Notes under the pieces: model-generated
Database searches by the model: none
Told to the model about the DNA's origin: nothing
Seen by the model: the letters and a program-made list of their open reading frames with translations, nothing else
Source of the DNA: a virus
Virus record (IMG/VR): IMGVR_UViG_3300025543_000062
Coordinates: 1-42,421 of that record
Length of the DNA: 42,421 bases
Direction: 5' to 3' (one strand)
Part shown: piece by piece, positions 15,210-23,429 of the stretch
Layout: each line of letters starts with the position of its first letter
How positions within the stretch are numbered: the first letter of the stretch is position 1
Position numbers and translations under genes: made by a program

Positions 15210-15540
15210 AGTGCTACTAGTATGCATCGCCTCGATTTTTATCACAGGGTGTGCATCATTATTCAATCGTGGACCTGACATTGATCGTGTGAAGATTGAA
15301 ACGGTATTCTCTACCATCCCTGATGACTATATGACATGTCCATTACCGCCAGTTGTTCCTGCTGAGATTCTATCGATGATTCTTCAGTCAGAGACGGGCG
15401 AGGATGATTATAATCGAATAATGGTTACAGAATATTTCAATAATAATGAGACGTGTGCCCGTAACATGGCACGCATTCGAAGACTAAATCAGAGATGGCA
15501 AGATCATAATGATCTATTGTCGTCCGAGGGAGATAATTAA
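15202..15540 (+). CDS. Putative outer-membrane spanin lipoprotein (Rz1-like)
   Basis: 112 residues with signal peptide and lipobox ITGC (Cys at 17). The mature part contains CPLPPVVP, a proline-rich segment typical of Rz1-type partners, and two further cysteines. It overlaps the putative inner spanin by 8 nt in another frame, as in two-component spanin pairs. It would sit in the outer membrane facing the periplasm. The call rests on topology and gene order; a lipoprotein of other function is possible. Confidence 0.6.
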   Translation: MNKVLLVCIASIFITGCASLFNRGPDIDRVKIETVFSTIPDDYMTCPLPPVVPAEILSMILQSETGEDDYNRIMVTEYFNNNETCARNMARIRRLNQRWQDHNDLLSSEGDN

Positions 15541-16025
15541 TGAAAGACGTAATGGACGCATATACCAAGATGGGCACCTGCCCATTCATTCGAGACGAGG
15601 ATGATCCTACCAAGACAATGCCCGTCCGAAATCCAAATAACAATTTCCATAAGGCCGCTTCTGGGCAACTCCGGGAAGCTGGTCAAGGTACGGCAGTATA
15701 TGATAAGACCGGAACCCCTATTGCAAGCGATCCCCATGAGGTGGAGGAATCTAGCCTTGATGCTCTTGAGTTCGACACATTCAGCCTACCATCAGTGACA
15801 TTTATGTTGGAACTAGCACCTGCCCATCACGGTAAGACACTGGCCGCACAAAACCATTTTGCATCTATCGCAGAAAGCTCTTATAGCCTAAGTATTACTA
15901 GTAAAGCTACCGACAAAGCTAAAAAGGTTCGGCTGGTTGTCGAGGGAGACGAGGCAGACCTTGCTCGTTTCGGTCGTGATCTAAAGAATCTGAAGTCTCT
16001 CACAAGTGTAAGGATAACGAAATAA
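15540..16025 (+). CDS. Hypothetical protein (161 aa)
   Basis: Starts on the last base of the previous stop. The first half is polar and probably extended; the C-terminal 80 residues (FMLELAPAHHGKTLAAQNHF, then VRLVVEGDEADLARFGRDLK) look like a compact alpha/beta domain. It lies between the spanin-like genes and an acidic small protein. The function is unknown. Confidence 0.65.
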   Translation: MKDVMDAYTKMGTCPFIRDEDDPTKTMPVRNPNNNFHKAASGQLREAGQGTAVYDKTGTPIASDPHEVEESSLDALEFDTFSLPSVTFMLELAPAHHGKTLAAQNHFASIAESSYSLSITSKATDKAKKVRLVVEGDEADLARFGRDLKNLKSLTSVRITK

Positions 16026-16333
16026 TGTCAGACCTAAATGCTGTAGAGGCATACAGAGAAATGATTGAAAGTTCAATTGCCGAAGATCATGCTATCATCG
16101 ATTCTTTCAATGAAGATTGTGGATGTGATGATCCCGATAAGATGCTCGATGAGGAAGAAGAAGAAGGCGATGAAGACAGTCCACTATGGCGGGCAATGCT
16201 GGTCAGAAAACTAGCTCAAACTTCAAAGCTCGTTGACTCCAATCAAGCTCCTTCTCCTGAGATGGTTCAAGACTTGATTCGTGAATTGGGTCGCTGGTCA
16301 CAAATGTCAGCGCCGTCAGTTCCGACTGCCTAA
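16025..16333 (+). CDS. Acidic hypothetical protein (102 aa)
   Basis: Overlaps the previous stop (TAATG). Strongly acidic centre (DEEEEEGDEDS, residues 42-52) and a CGCD motif at 32-35; the C-terminal half is helical. It ends the late-type block. A DNA-mimic role is possible from the charge but there is no direct support. Confidence 0.65.
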   Translation: MSDLNAVEAYREMIESSIAEDHAIIDSFNEDCGCDDPDKMLDEEEEEGDEDSPLWRAMLVRKLAQTSKLVDSNQAPSPEMVQDLIRELGRWSQMSAPSVPTA

Positions 16334-16363
16334 CTAAAATTCATTAACAATTAACATAATACT

Positions 16364-16383
16364 CTGAATGTCTCAACATTCGG
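16364..16383 (+). promoter_or_regulatory. Leader hairpin of nrdB
   Basis: CTGAATGT (16364-16371), loop CTCA, ACATTCGG (16376-16383), an 8-bp stem with one wobble, directly upstream of ACAGGAG. It leaves the SD free, so it may protect the RNA end or position the ribosome. The 63-nt gap (16334-16396) is otherwise AT-rich with no clear -35/-10 pair. Confidence 0.55.
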
Positions 16384-16396
16384 ACAGGAGTTCTGT

Positions 16397-17626
16397 ATGC
16401 GAATTATCAATATGTACACTAAGGATGGTTGCCCATTCTGCGTGAAGGCCAAGAGGTTTCTGGCTGATCGCGACATTCGATTTACAACCCATGACCTTAG
16501 TGATGATGAACTTCGCAAGGACTTCTATCGCGATACGGGAACTTCAAGTGTTCCCCAGATTTATGCAACATGTGATGGTGAGGAAGTTCATATTGGAGGC
16601 TATGATAATTTGATCGAGTCTCCGATTATTCTCGGACCTCAGATGTACATACCCAAAGAGGCGTATGTGTTCGACTATAAGGCCCCGGTCGAAATGGCCA
16701 AGTCTCAGAATGATGTGTTCTGGACCTCAGATGAAATTGAAGTCGAAAAAGATGTTCAGGACATCATGGTCAACTTTACCGATTCTGAGCGCCATGGGGT
16801 GATTACGGTCCTCAAGCTATTCACCCTATATGAGCTAGTTGCCGGTAATGAATATTGGGGCGGTCGAGTCAAGAACTCCTTCCCCAGACCAGACATCCAG
16901 AAAATGGCCAATTCTTTCTCATATTTTGAGATCAATGTCCATGCACCATTCTACAACAAAATCAACGAAGCCCTACACCTCAACAACGAAGAATTCTACA
17001 CAGATTATGTGAACGATCCTGACCTCAAGGCTAGGATGGAATTTGTTGATGAATATGTCAACAATGAGGATGATGATCTATTGTCTTTGGCAGTTTTCTC
17101 TATGGTTGAGGGAGCTGTCCTATATTCCTCGTTCGCATTCCTGAAGCACTTCCAATCCAAGGGTAAGAACAAGCTCCTCAATGTCGTACGAGGAATTAAT
17201 TTCAGCGTACGGGATGAGAACCTACACTGTCTGGGTGGCGCATGGCTTTACAAGCAACTGAAGGCCGAACTAGAGGCTTCCAGAGCATTGGGTGACCACG
17301 AGGCCCGAGAACAGAAAATCATTGATGCTGCCATGCAGGTTCGCGACCACGAGTTTAGAGTCGTTGACATGATTTTCGAGAAAGGTGATATCGAAGGCAT
17401 CACTAAGCGTCAAATGCAGCACTTTATCGAATCTCGGATCGACGAATGCCTTAAACAGCTCGACATGAAATCAATATTCAAAGTCACATACAATCCAATT
17501 GCCGAATGGTTCTATGATGGGATCAATGGATATCAGATGAATGATTTTTTCACTGGGATTGGAAATCAATACAATAGAAACTGGAACGAAGACAACTTTA
17601 CATGGGAACCCGAAGATGGTGAATGA
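16397..17626 (+). CDS. nrdB: Glutaredoxin-ribonucleotide reductase beta subunit fusion
   Basis: 409 residues. Residues 1-75 are a glutaredoxin with active site CPFC (12-15) and cis-Pro loop TSSVPQIY. From about residue 95 it is a class I NrdB: FWTSDEIEVEKD, candidate ligands E146, E178, H182, E238, E274 and H277 (RDENLH), and Y186 four residues after H182 in the place of the radical tyrosine. The spacing E178-x3-H182 differs from the usual E-x2-H. The fused glutaredoxin would supply electrons to NrdA. The gene is followed by nrdA with an 11-nt overlap, the cyanophage and T4-type grouping. A glutaredoxin-NrdB fusion is also known in Francisella. Confident in family, less in metal type. Confidence 0.93.
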   Translation: MRIINMYTKDGCPFCVKAKRFLADRDIRFTTHDLSDDELRKDFYRDTGTSSVPQIYATCDGEEVHIGGYDNLIESPIILGPQMYIPKEAYVFDYKAPVEMAKSQNDVFWTSDEIEVEKDVQDIMVNFTDSERHGVITVLKLFTLYELVAGNEYWGGRVKNSFPRPDIQKMANSFSYFEINVHAPFYNKINEALHLNNEEFYTDYVNDPDLKARMEFVDEYVNNEDDDLLSLAVFSMVEGAVLYSSFAFLKHFQSKGKNKLLNVVRGINFSVRDENLHCLGGAWLYKQLKAELEASRALGDHEAREQKIIDAAMQVRDHEFRVVDMIFEKGDIEGITKRQMQHFIESRIDECLKQLDMKSIFKVTYNPIAEWFYDGINGYQMNDFFTGIGNQYNRNWNEDNFTWEPEDGE

Positions 17627-19325
17627 CTCAGACCTGACAATTATCGACAAACTCAGGGAGGAGCGTAAACTAGCAGTAGAAGCCGGAACGGCCCCCGATT
17701 GGTTGACTACTAATGGCTATCAATTATTTCAAAGCAAATATGTGCTGCCGGGCGAAACCGTAAAGTCCACGTTCGAGAGAATTGCCAAGGCCGCAGCTAA
17801 ACACCTACCGGAAGACATCCAAGGACAGGCAGAATCAAAGTTCTTCCAGATGCTATGGAATGGCTGGCTGGCTCTGGCAACACCAGTACTCGCCAATATG
17901 GGAACAGCCAGAGGATGTCCTGTGTCCTGTTCCGGTGGATATGTCGAAGATTCGATCTATGGCTTCTACGATGCTCAATTAGAAACAGCGATCCTGACCA
18001 AAAATGGTTTCGGGACGTCTTCGTATCTGGGGAACATTAGACCGAGAGGCGCACCTATCGCTTCTGGTGGCCATGCGTCAGGCACATTGACAGTCTTGAA
18101 GGATTTCGTACAGTTATCTCGTGACGTCTCCCAAGGAAATACTCGTAGGGGCGCTTGGGCTGGATATATCGAGATCGATCACCCAGACTTCTTTGAAATT
18201 GTGGAACACATGTATTCAAATCCTGACGATTTAAATATCGGATGGATTGTATCCAAGGCTTTCATTGCCCGGCTAGAGGCTAATGATCCAGATGCAATTC
18301 GTCGATGGAAACGTGCGATGAAAACAAAATGCGTGACCGGTAAGGGATATCTATTCAAGGTCGATCATGTCAACGATCAAAACCCTCCAATGTATGCCGC
18401 CCATGACCTATCAGTCAAGGCATCAAATCTCTGCACAGAGATCACTCTTCATTCAGATGCTGATCACACATTCACATGTGTCCTATCGTCAATGAATGCA
18501 TCCAAGTATGATGAATGGAAGAATACCGATTCCGTTTTCTGGGCAACGATCTTTCTGGATTGTGTTGCCGAAGAATTTATCACATTGGGTCGCAACATCA
18601 GAGGGCTTGAGCGGGCTGTACGAGCTACCGAAAAGGGTAGGGCACTCGGGCTAGGACTTCTAGGTTATCACACCTACATCCAGTCACACATGATCCCCTT
18701 CGAACAGTCCGCTGATATCAATATTGAGATATTCAAACACCTTGACGATGAAAGTCTTCGGGCATCGAAATATATGGCCGAGGTTATGGGAGAACCTGAA
18801 TGGTGCCGAGGATTTGGAGTTCGCAATACTCATAGACTAGCTGTAGCTCCCAACACATCTTCGGCATTGATTTGTGGTGGCGTTTCTCAGGGCATCGAAC
18901 CAGTGGTGGAGAATGTTTACAATCAGGCAACTGCTGCCGGAGAGATGGAACGGGTCAATCCTGCATTCATAGCCTTTGCAAAAAGTAGAGGAAAGTGGAC
19001 CAAGGCCCTTGCAAAGAACATCATCGACACCAATGGATCAGTCCAACATGTTGACTGGATGACACCTCACGAGAAGGATGTTTTTAAAACCGCATTCGAG
19101 ATCGATCAATACTCAATCTTGAAACTGGCTAGTGCCAGACAAAAATATATCGATCAGGCACAATCAATCAATTTGTTCTTTGGTGCTGATGCCCACGAGG
19201 CACATATTTCCAGAGTCCATAGGTATGGTTTGATGGATGATAATATCAAGAGTCTGTATTACATGAGATCGAAGGCCGGTATCAGTGCCGCCCGAGAATC
19301 TACCTGTGAATCCTGTGAAGGATAA
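17616..19325 (+). CDS. nrdA: Ribonucleotide reductase alpha subunit (no ATP cone)
   Basis: 569 residues from the ATG at 17616, inside the nrdB end; an upstream in-frame start would overlap nrdB much more. Visible catalytic features: RGCPVSC with the first redox Cys (101), ASNLCTEI with the radical Cys (273) and Glu, FTCVLSSMN with the partner Cys, KSLYYMR with the tyrosine pair, and the C-terminal swinging arm CESC (564-567). The N-terminus starts at the catalytic core, so the ATP cone that gives dATP inhibition is missing, as in other phage and NrdE-type proteins. It makes deoxynucleotides for phage replication with NrdB. Confidence 0.96.
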   Translation: MVNDSDLTIIDKLREERKLAVEAGTAPDWLTTNGYQLFQSKYVLPGETVKSTFERIAKAAAKHLPEDIQGQAESKFFQMLWNGWLALATPVLANMGTARGCPVSCSGGYVEDSIYGFYDAQLETAILTKNGFGTSSYLGNIRPRGAPIASGGHASGTLTVLKDFVQLSRDVSQGNTRRGAWAGYIEIDHPDFFEIVEHMYSNPDDLNIGWIVSKAFIARLEANDPDAIRRWKRAMKTKCVTGKGYLFKVDHVNDQNPPMYAAHDLSVKASNLCTEITLHSDADHTFTCVLSSMNASKYDEWKNTDSVFWATIFLDCVAEEFITLGRNIRGLERAVRATEKGRALGLGLLGYHTYIQSHMIPFEQSADINIEIFKHLDDESLRASKYMAEVMGEPEWCRGFGVRNTHRLAVAPNTSSALICGGVSQGIEPVVENVYNQATAAGEMERVNPAFIAFAKSRGKWTKALAKNIIDTNGSVQHVDWMTPHEKDVFKTAFEIDQYSILKLASARQKYIDQAQSINLFFGADAHEAHISRVHRYGLMDDNIKSLYYMRSKAGISAARESTCESCEG

Positions 19326-19328
19326 ATA
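19321..19328 (+). promoter_or_regulatory. Possible late promoter variant
   Basis: GATAAATA, one base away from TATAAATA, overlaps the nrdA stop and lies 30 nt before the ATG at 19359. Spacing to the gene resembles that of the box at 10383. A weak call because one mismatch is common by chance in AT-rich DNA. Confidence 0.3.
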
Positions 19329-19358
19329 GTAGTATAACAATCAAAACTGGTACTTTAT

Positions 19359-19886
19359 ATGCTAACATTTACCCAATATCTTGCCGAAGCTAATGCCGAA
19401 AAATCAGCCCCAGAGAAAATCAGCAGATTTGAAGTTAAGCTTGGCACATCGAGGCTACACTCTCGATTATGGTATCATCCAAAAACCGAAAAAGTAATTC
19501 TTGTGCCTATTGGTAGTAACCATTCACAGTTGGTTGCCGAGTTCCCGGAAAGCTTTGACTTAACTGACGATGAAATTCCATCAGATAGACGAATTCGAGA
19601 TTATGATGATGAGCTATTACACACTGTAATGGAAAAGGGTTGGGTTCGAGTTATGGTGGACATTCGATTCCCAGAAGCCAATTCAAATCTAGAAGCAACC
19701 AGCCATTTTGGTTTGAGGAAAGCCGCCCAATGGTATTTGGACACATTTCCTAATTTCAGAATGCTTGTTATATCATTAAGAACCGGCCATACTGGCGATG
19801 TGCCTGATAGGGCTAAATTTAAAACTCTGGATCAGTCTGACATCGAAAGATTTATCAAATCCTCAACATGGACGACTAAATCCTAA
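19359..19886 (+). CDS. Hypothetical protein with FxxYLxE N-terminus (175 aa)
   Basis: Begins MLTFTQYLAEA, a short amphipathic N-terminal signature (F-x-x-Y/F-L-x-E) that also opens the kinase-like gene at 21660. The rest is a soluble alpha/beta protein (LWYHPKTEKVILVPIGSNHS). No catalytic motif is recognised. It heads a chain of overlapping genes running to 22403. The shared N-terminal peptide could be a targeting tag, for example for packaging, but this is inference. Confidence 0.65.
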   Translation: MLTFTQYLAEANAEKSAPEKISRFEVKLGTSRLHSRLWYHPKTEKVILVPIGSNHSQLVAEFPESFDLTDDEIPSDRRIRDYDDELLHTVMEKGWVRVMVDIRFPEANSNLEATSHFGLRKAAQWYLDTFPNFRMLVISLRTGHTGDVPDRAKFKTLDQSDIERFIKSSTWTTKS

Positions 19887-20305
19887 TGAGTTGGACATAT
19901 GATGGTGTCGAGTTCACTGAAGCAAACGAGGACCATATCGGTTTCGTATACTGTATCACCGAACTCTCGACCGGAAAGAAATATATCGGCAAGAAGCTGC
20001 TGTGGAAAACAGTTAGACTTAAACCTCTCAAGGGAACTAAGCGAATCAGAAAGGTCAAGCGATCTTCTGACTGGCAGAAATACTATGGATCAAGTAAGGC
20101 ACTAGAAGAAGCTATTGCCAAAAATGGTCATGAAAATTATCACCGAGAGATCATTAGGTTTTGTACCACCAAGGGCGAATTGTCGTATTATGAATTGAAG
20201 GAGCAGATTGACCGAAAGGTGCTGTTCCGGGAAGACTACTATAACGAATTCATTGGGGTTAAAATCCACTCCAAGCATTTAGGAGCTTGTGATGAAACGA
20301 TTTAA
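19886..20305 (+). CDS. GIY-YIG-like nuclease
   Basis: 139 residues. GFVYCITELSTGKKYIGKK (residues 18-36) matches the GIY...YIG signature, followed by YYGSSKALEEAI and a conserved late Glu candidate (ELKEQID). Related stand-alone proteins occur in T4-like phages as Seg-type homing nucleases and as non-mobile repair-like nucleases. There is no interrupted host gene beside it, so mobility is not shown. The conserved Arg of the family is likely in the RLKPLKGTKRIRK region. TAATG overlap with the gene before and 14-nt overlap with the next one. Confidence 0.75.
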   Translation: MSWTYDGVEFTEANEDHIGFVYCITELSTGKKYIGKKLLWKTVRLKPLKGTKRIRKVKRSSDWQKYYGSSKALEEAIAKNGHENYHREIIRFCTTKGELSYYELKEQIDRKVLFREDYYNEFIGVKIHSKHLGACDETI

Positions 20306-21005
20306 AAATATGATAGAAATGTCATCTGGTCCTGTTGGGTCTGGCTTTCCAAATAGAATGGATCGCTTTGACGAAGACATGGAACGCATCCTAACCAAGA
20401 TCGATGCATCTAATGTGCAGTTCAAGGACTTGGGTGTGAATGATCACATGCGGGTTATTGTCGGCGTATATAAGCAGGAGCCTAGAATTGTTCTTGGGAT
20501 CGACCCTAGCTTAGATTTCAAGCGACCAGACTTCAGCTTTGTTGATGAGATCGGTACTGATATCGAAACCACCAAATTATATTTCTACTCATCTGTGAAG
20601 AAGGATGATCATAATTTCGCCGGAGATTTGGTCAAGCTATCTGGGCAGGACGTTGCGTACGAGATGGACTTCCCTAAGGTCCATCCTAAAAAGGCAAGAC
20701 TTGGACTGGCCACGTTCGCATATTCAGCTATGGCCAAGAGATATTACATTATGGCCGACCATGTGCAATCTACCGGAAGTCAACACGTATGGGCCAAGGT
20801 CATTGGAAATCGATTGGCACCGTATGCATATTCGGTTCTTATCAATGGATATCTCGGGAAGATAGAATTTCTTAAAATGATCAATGGCAGTGCCAAAGAT
20901 TATCAACAACATGCTACTAATTACGATACCGGTCACCTTGAACCGGAACAGCGACACGATTTTATTATCGGCCCCAAGAAGATTAAGCCCCGGAGAATGG
21001 GATGA
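20292..21005 (+). CDS. GNAT-like protein A
   Basis: 237 residues; the ATG at 20292 (AGGAG 6 nt upstream) is preferred to the GTG at 20289. The region RLGLATFAYSAMAKRYYIMA, then DHVQS and W, follows the same pattern as the next gene (RxG[IL]AxxxYxx[LM]xxxYxI[MV]AxxxQSxxxxxxW). This is the phage GNAT style in which the acetyl-CoA loop (RxG-I/L-A) and a Q-S-x-W segment are kept. The substrate is unknown. It could equally be an inactive GNAT fold used structurally. Confidence 0.6.
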   Translation: MKRFKNMIEMSSGPVGSGFPNRMDRFDEDMERILTKIDASNVQFKDLGVNDHMRVIVGVYKQEPRIVLGIDPSLDFKRPDFSFVDEIGTDIETTKLYFYSSVKKDDHNFAGDLVKLSGQDVAYEMDFPKVHPKKARLGLATFAYSAMAKRYYIMADHVQSTGSQHVWAKVIGNRLAPYAYSVLINGYLGKIEFLKMINGSAKDYQQHATNYDTGHLEPEQRHDFIIGPKKIKPRRMG

Positions 21006-21667
21006 CCGTGTTCGATAGAAACATACCAGAATCATCTGGACATCCTGAATATGCCTCAGAATATCATCACGGGGACTACTTCGATGACGAAGCTGGTTCG
21101 TTTGCAACACAAATCGACCGACAAACTTCTGATGATATAGATTCAGAATTCATTGGACGAACAGACAAAGTTGTGGTATACCGTATATCTGCCAAGCGTT
21201 CTGATAATTATATTTTCGGCTTCGGTCCTGAATATGAGGGAGCCAATCCGCTTCATCTTCTTCACAAACAAGAGGCGATTATATTTGTAGGCCGGATTAC
21301 ACAATTCGAAGGCCAGCATCTAAGACATGTCGTGAAACCCAATGGACTTCCGTTCGCATCAGTATATTTACCCCTAGTCAGGAAAGAATTCCTCAGACAA
21401 GGGATTGCCGTTTCGATCTACAAGATGCTCACCCATCATTATAACATCGTGGCATCTAACGAGCAGTCGAAACAAGCCTCGTTTATGTGGAAAGAAAAGC
21501 TGAACCATGTCGTAAATCATATGTATTCTATTAGCGACAATCCTATCACGTTTGACGAGGTTACTGGTGACGACTCCAAATACCGTAGCCATATGATATC
21601 CCATAGTGATGCCGAACGGCATCATTTCGTGGCGACATCAAAACCATTAGAGCGAAAAAATGCATAG
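21002..21667 (+). CDS. GNAT-like protein B
   Basis: 221 residues, overlapping its neighbours by ATGA and by 8 nt. VYLPLVRKEFLRQGIAVSIY is close to the GNAT motif A (V-x-x-x-x-R-x-x-G-x-A/G), followed by YNIVASNEQSKQASFMW. It aligns by eye with the C-terminal half of the gene before it, so the two are probably an old tandem duplication. The N-terminal 55 residues are acidic and variable. The substrate is unknown; candidates are host proteins or small amines. Confidence 0.65.
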   Translation: MTVFDRNIPESSGHPEYASEYHHGDYFDDEAGSFATQIDRQTSDDIDSEFIGRTDKVVVYRISAKRSDNYIFGFGPEYEGANPLHLLHKQEAIIFVGRITQFEGQHLRHVVKPNGLPFASVYLPLVRKEFLRQGIAVSIYKMLTHHYNIVASNEQSKQASFMWKEKLNHVVNHMYSISDNPITFDEVTGDDSKYRSHMISHSDAERHHFVATSKPLERKNA

Positions 21668-22403
21668 TTTTATCGAGTTTTTAAAGGAAGACCTACCCAA
21701 GGCCATCAAAGCAGCCAAACGGCTCTCAGCGGCCCCTCCTGACGTCTCAGGGATAAGTATGAAATCTAATCTCGCAGGCAGACAGGTTAAGATGCAGAAG
21801 TTTATCACAGGCTTTGTTGAGGAAGCCTTCAAGGGTGCCAAGCTGGTCAGTGATACTAGTGGATTTGCTGTGGTCTATACTGCCAACAAATATGCGATAC
21901 GAGTGACACACAAACCCGATCCAGCATATGAGAGATGGATTAAGTTTGTCACAAACCCTGCCGAACGAAGTCAGTGGCCAGCTATCGTATCAACTCCGAA
22001 AATCTATATCTCATTTAGATATGGTGGTGGTCGAAACACCGTTACGATCATGGAGAAGTTGAAGCCACTTAATTCCGAACGAATTAACCTGATCAGACTT
22101 CTATGGAACAACGACACCATTTGGAATGACATACCGGATAAGTACAAGAAGAAGTATGGTAAATTTATTCGGGAATATGATAAGGTTGGCGAATGGGCTG
22201 GCATAACCAGAGGCGTTGAAGCAGACCTTCATTCGGGAAACATAATGATGAGATTTGGTGGGCAGATGATATTCACTGATCCTGTATATTCTAGGAATAA
22301 TGCCGAATCAATTCCAGAAGCCGCAGATATAGTAAATGATATCGATGATATCGAAATTATGTATATTGATCCTGAGCTAGCAAAGGCACTCAAGGACACA
22401 TAG
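21660..22403 (+). CDS. Protein-kinase-like fold protein
   Basis: 247 residues. It opens with MHSFIEFLKED, the F-x-x-F-L-x-E signature shared with the gene at 19359. FAVVYTANKYAIRVTH (about 69-84) resembles a kinase nucleotide-binding strand with a VxV..K-like element. TVTIMEKLKPL fits the hinge, EADLHSGNIMMR (about 204-215) the catalytic loop D-x-x-x-x-N, and MIFTDPV the metal-binding D of the DFG position. These are the elements of the protein kinase-like superfamily, with the final motif TDP as in phage and aminoglycoside-type members. The target is unknown. It is coupled to two GNAT-like genes. Confidence 0.7.
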   Translation: MHSFIEFLKEDLPKAIKAAKRLSAAPPDVSGISMKSNLAGRQVKMQKFITGFVEEAFKGAKLVSDTSGFAVVYTANKYAIRVTHKPDPAYERWIKFVTNPAERSQWPAIVSTPKIYISFRYGGGRNTVTIMEKLKPLNSERINLIRLLWNNDTIWNDIPDKYKKKYGKFIREYDKVGEWAGITRGVEADLHSGNIMMRFGGQMIFTDPVYSRNNAESIPEAADIVNDIDDIEIMYIDPELAKALKDT

Positions 22404-22416
22404 GAAAGCGAATATT

Positions 22417-23259
22417 ATGATTTTAGTTGATTTCAGTGGAGTGGTATTCAGTCGAATCGTCCACTCCGAAACTCCCCAACCAATGTCTCTGGACGAAACC
22501 AGACATGTTATTCTGGCTGCCCTACGGGAGATCAGGGTTAAGTTCCCGAATCATGGAACCATGGTAATATGCTGTGACAATGGCTCATGGCGGCGTGATG
22601 TGTTCCCGCAGTACAAGGCCAGACGTCGAGAGACTAGAGCCAATGATGGTATTGACTATGCGTCTATGTGGGAATCAGTCAATACCGTTCTGGACGAGAT
22701 CGATGCGCATATTCCATGGCTGGTGATCAGGCAACCTAATACTGAAGCTGATGACATCATTGGAACCTTGGTGCATCACAATCCAGCAGACCCTATCATG
22801 ATAGTGTCTAGGGATAAAGACTTCATCCAGCTCCATGGGCGACCGAATGTTTATCAGTACGATCCGATCACAAAGACTAGGGTCTATGCAGAAGATGCCC
22901 GTAGGTATGCATTCGAACATCTGATCCGAGGAGATGTCGGTGACGGCATTCCCAACATCCTGTCTGAGGATAACTGCTTGTCTGATCGCATCCGGCAGAA
23001 GTCTATTACCAAAAAGGTTCTGGCCGATTTCATATCGGAAGACAGTTCAACTTTACTCACCGGTAATATGGATGCCGACACAATCAGACGATTGAAAAGA
23101 AATCTCAAATTGATTTCACTTAGTCATATTCCCGATGAGATCGTTAATGGCATTCTTGACGGGTATGAGAAGAGCAATTCAATTACTATCGGAACCCCGT
23201 TGGAGTATTTCATCAATAAAAACGTGAACTTTAAAGATATGGTAGGAGATTTCCGATGA
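22417..23259 (+). CDS. rnh: T4-type RNase H (5'-3' exonuclease, FEN family)
   Basis: 280 residues (T4 Rnh 305). The acidic active-site motifs of the FEN/PIN fold appear in order: MILVDFSGV (first Asp), CCDNGSWRRDVFPQYKARR (second Asp and the arch start), NTEADDIIGTL (Glu and Asp pair), SRDKDFIQLH (two Asp), and RGDVGDGIPN (helix-hairpin-helix-like DNA clamp with Asp). It removes RNA primers from Okazaki fragments. Three small genes follow with ATGA overlaps. Confidence 0.93.
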   Translation: MILVDFSGVVFSRIVHSETPQPMSLDETRHVILAALREIRVKFPNHGTMVICCDNGSWRRDVFPQYKARRRETRANDGIDYASMWESVNTVLDEIDAHIPWLVIRQPNTEADDIIGTLVHHNPADPIMIVSRDKDFIQLHGRPNVYQYDPITKTRVYAEDARRYAFEHLIRGDVGDGIPNILSEDNCLSDRIRQKSITKKVLADFISEDSSTLLTGNMDADTIRRLKRNLKLISLSHIPDEIVNGILDGYEKSNSITIGTPLEYFINKNVNFKDMVGDFR

Positions 23260-23429
23260 CTGAACTTGAAAAGGATATGTTCGTAAAGGCTATGGAGACT
23301 TCCCCTAAAGACTTTATAGTGTCTTCGGAAATTATAGACGATAAATATGAGTTTGTTGTTGAACAAACTTCCACAGGAAATTCCATGACATATGATGAAT
23401 ATATGAAAATTCGGGACGAACTCGAATGA
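23256..23429 (+). CDS. Small protein (57 aa) after rnh
   Basis: ATGA overlaps with both rnh and the next gene give strong support for translation. The acidic product starts MTELEKDMFVKAMETSPKD and has a central beta hairpin (YEFVVEQTSTGNSMTYDEYM). No family is recognised. In T4 the small genes dsbA and 33 follow rnh at this place, but I see no clear resemblance to either. Confidence 0.65.
   Translation: MTELEKDMFVKAMETSPKDFIVSSEIIDDKYEFVVEQTSTGNSMTYDEYMKIRDELE

Noticed and set aside
19886-20305. GIY-YIG gene as an intron- or intein-type mobile element
   Set aside because: Neighbouring genes are intact and overlap it smoothly; there is no split gene or flanking duplication.
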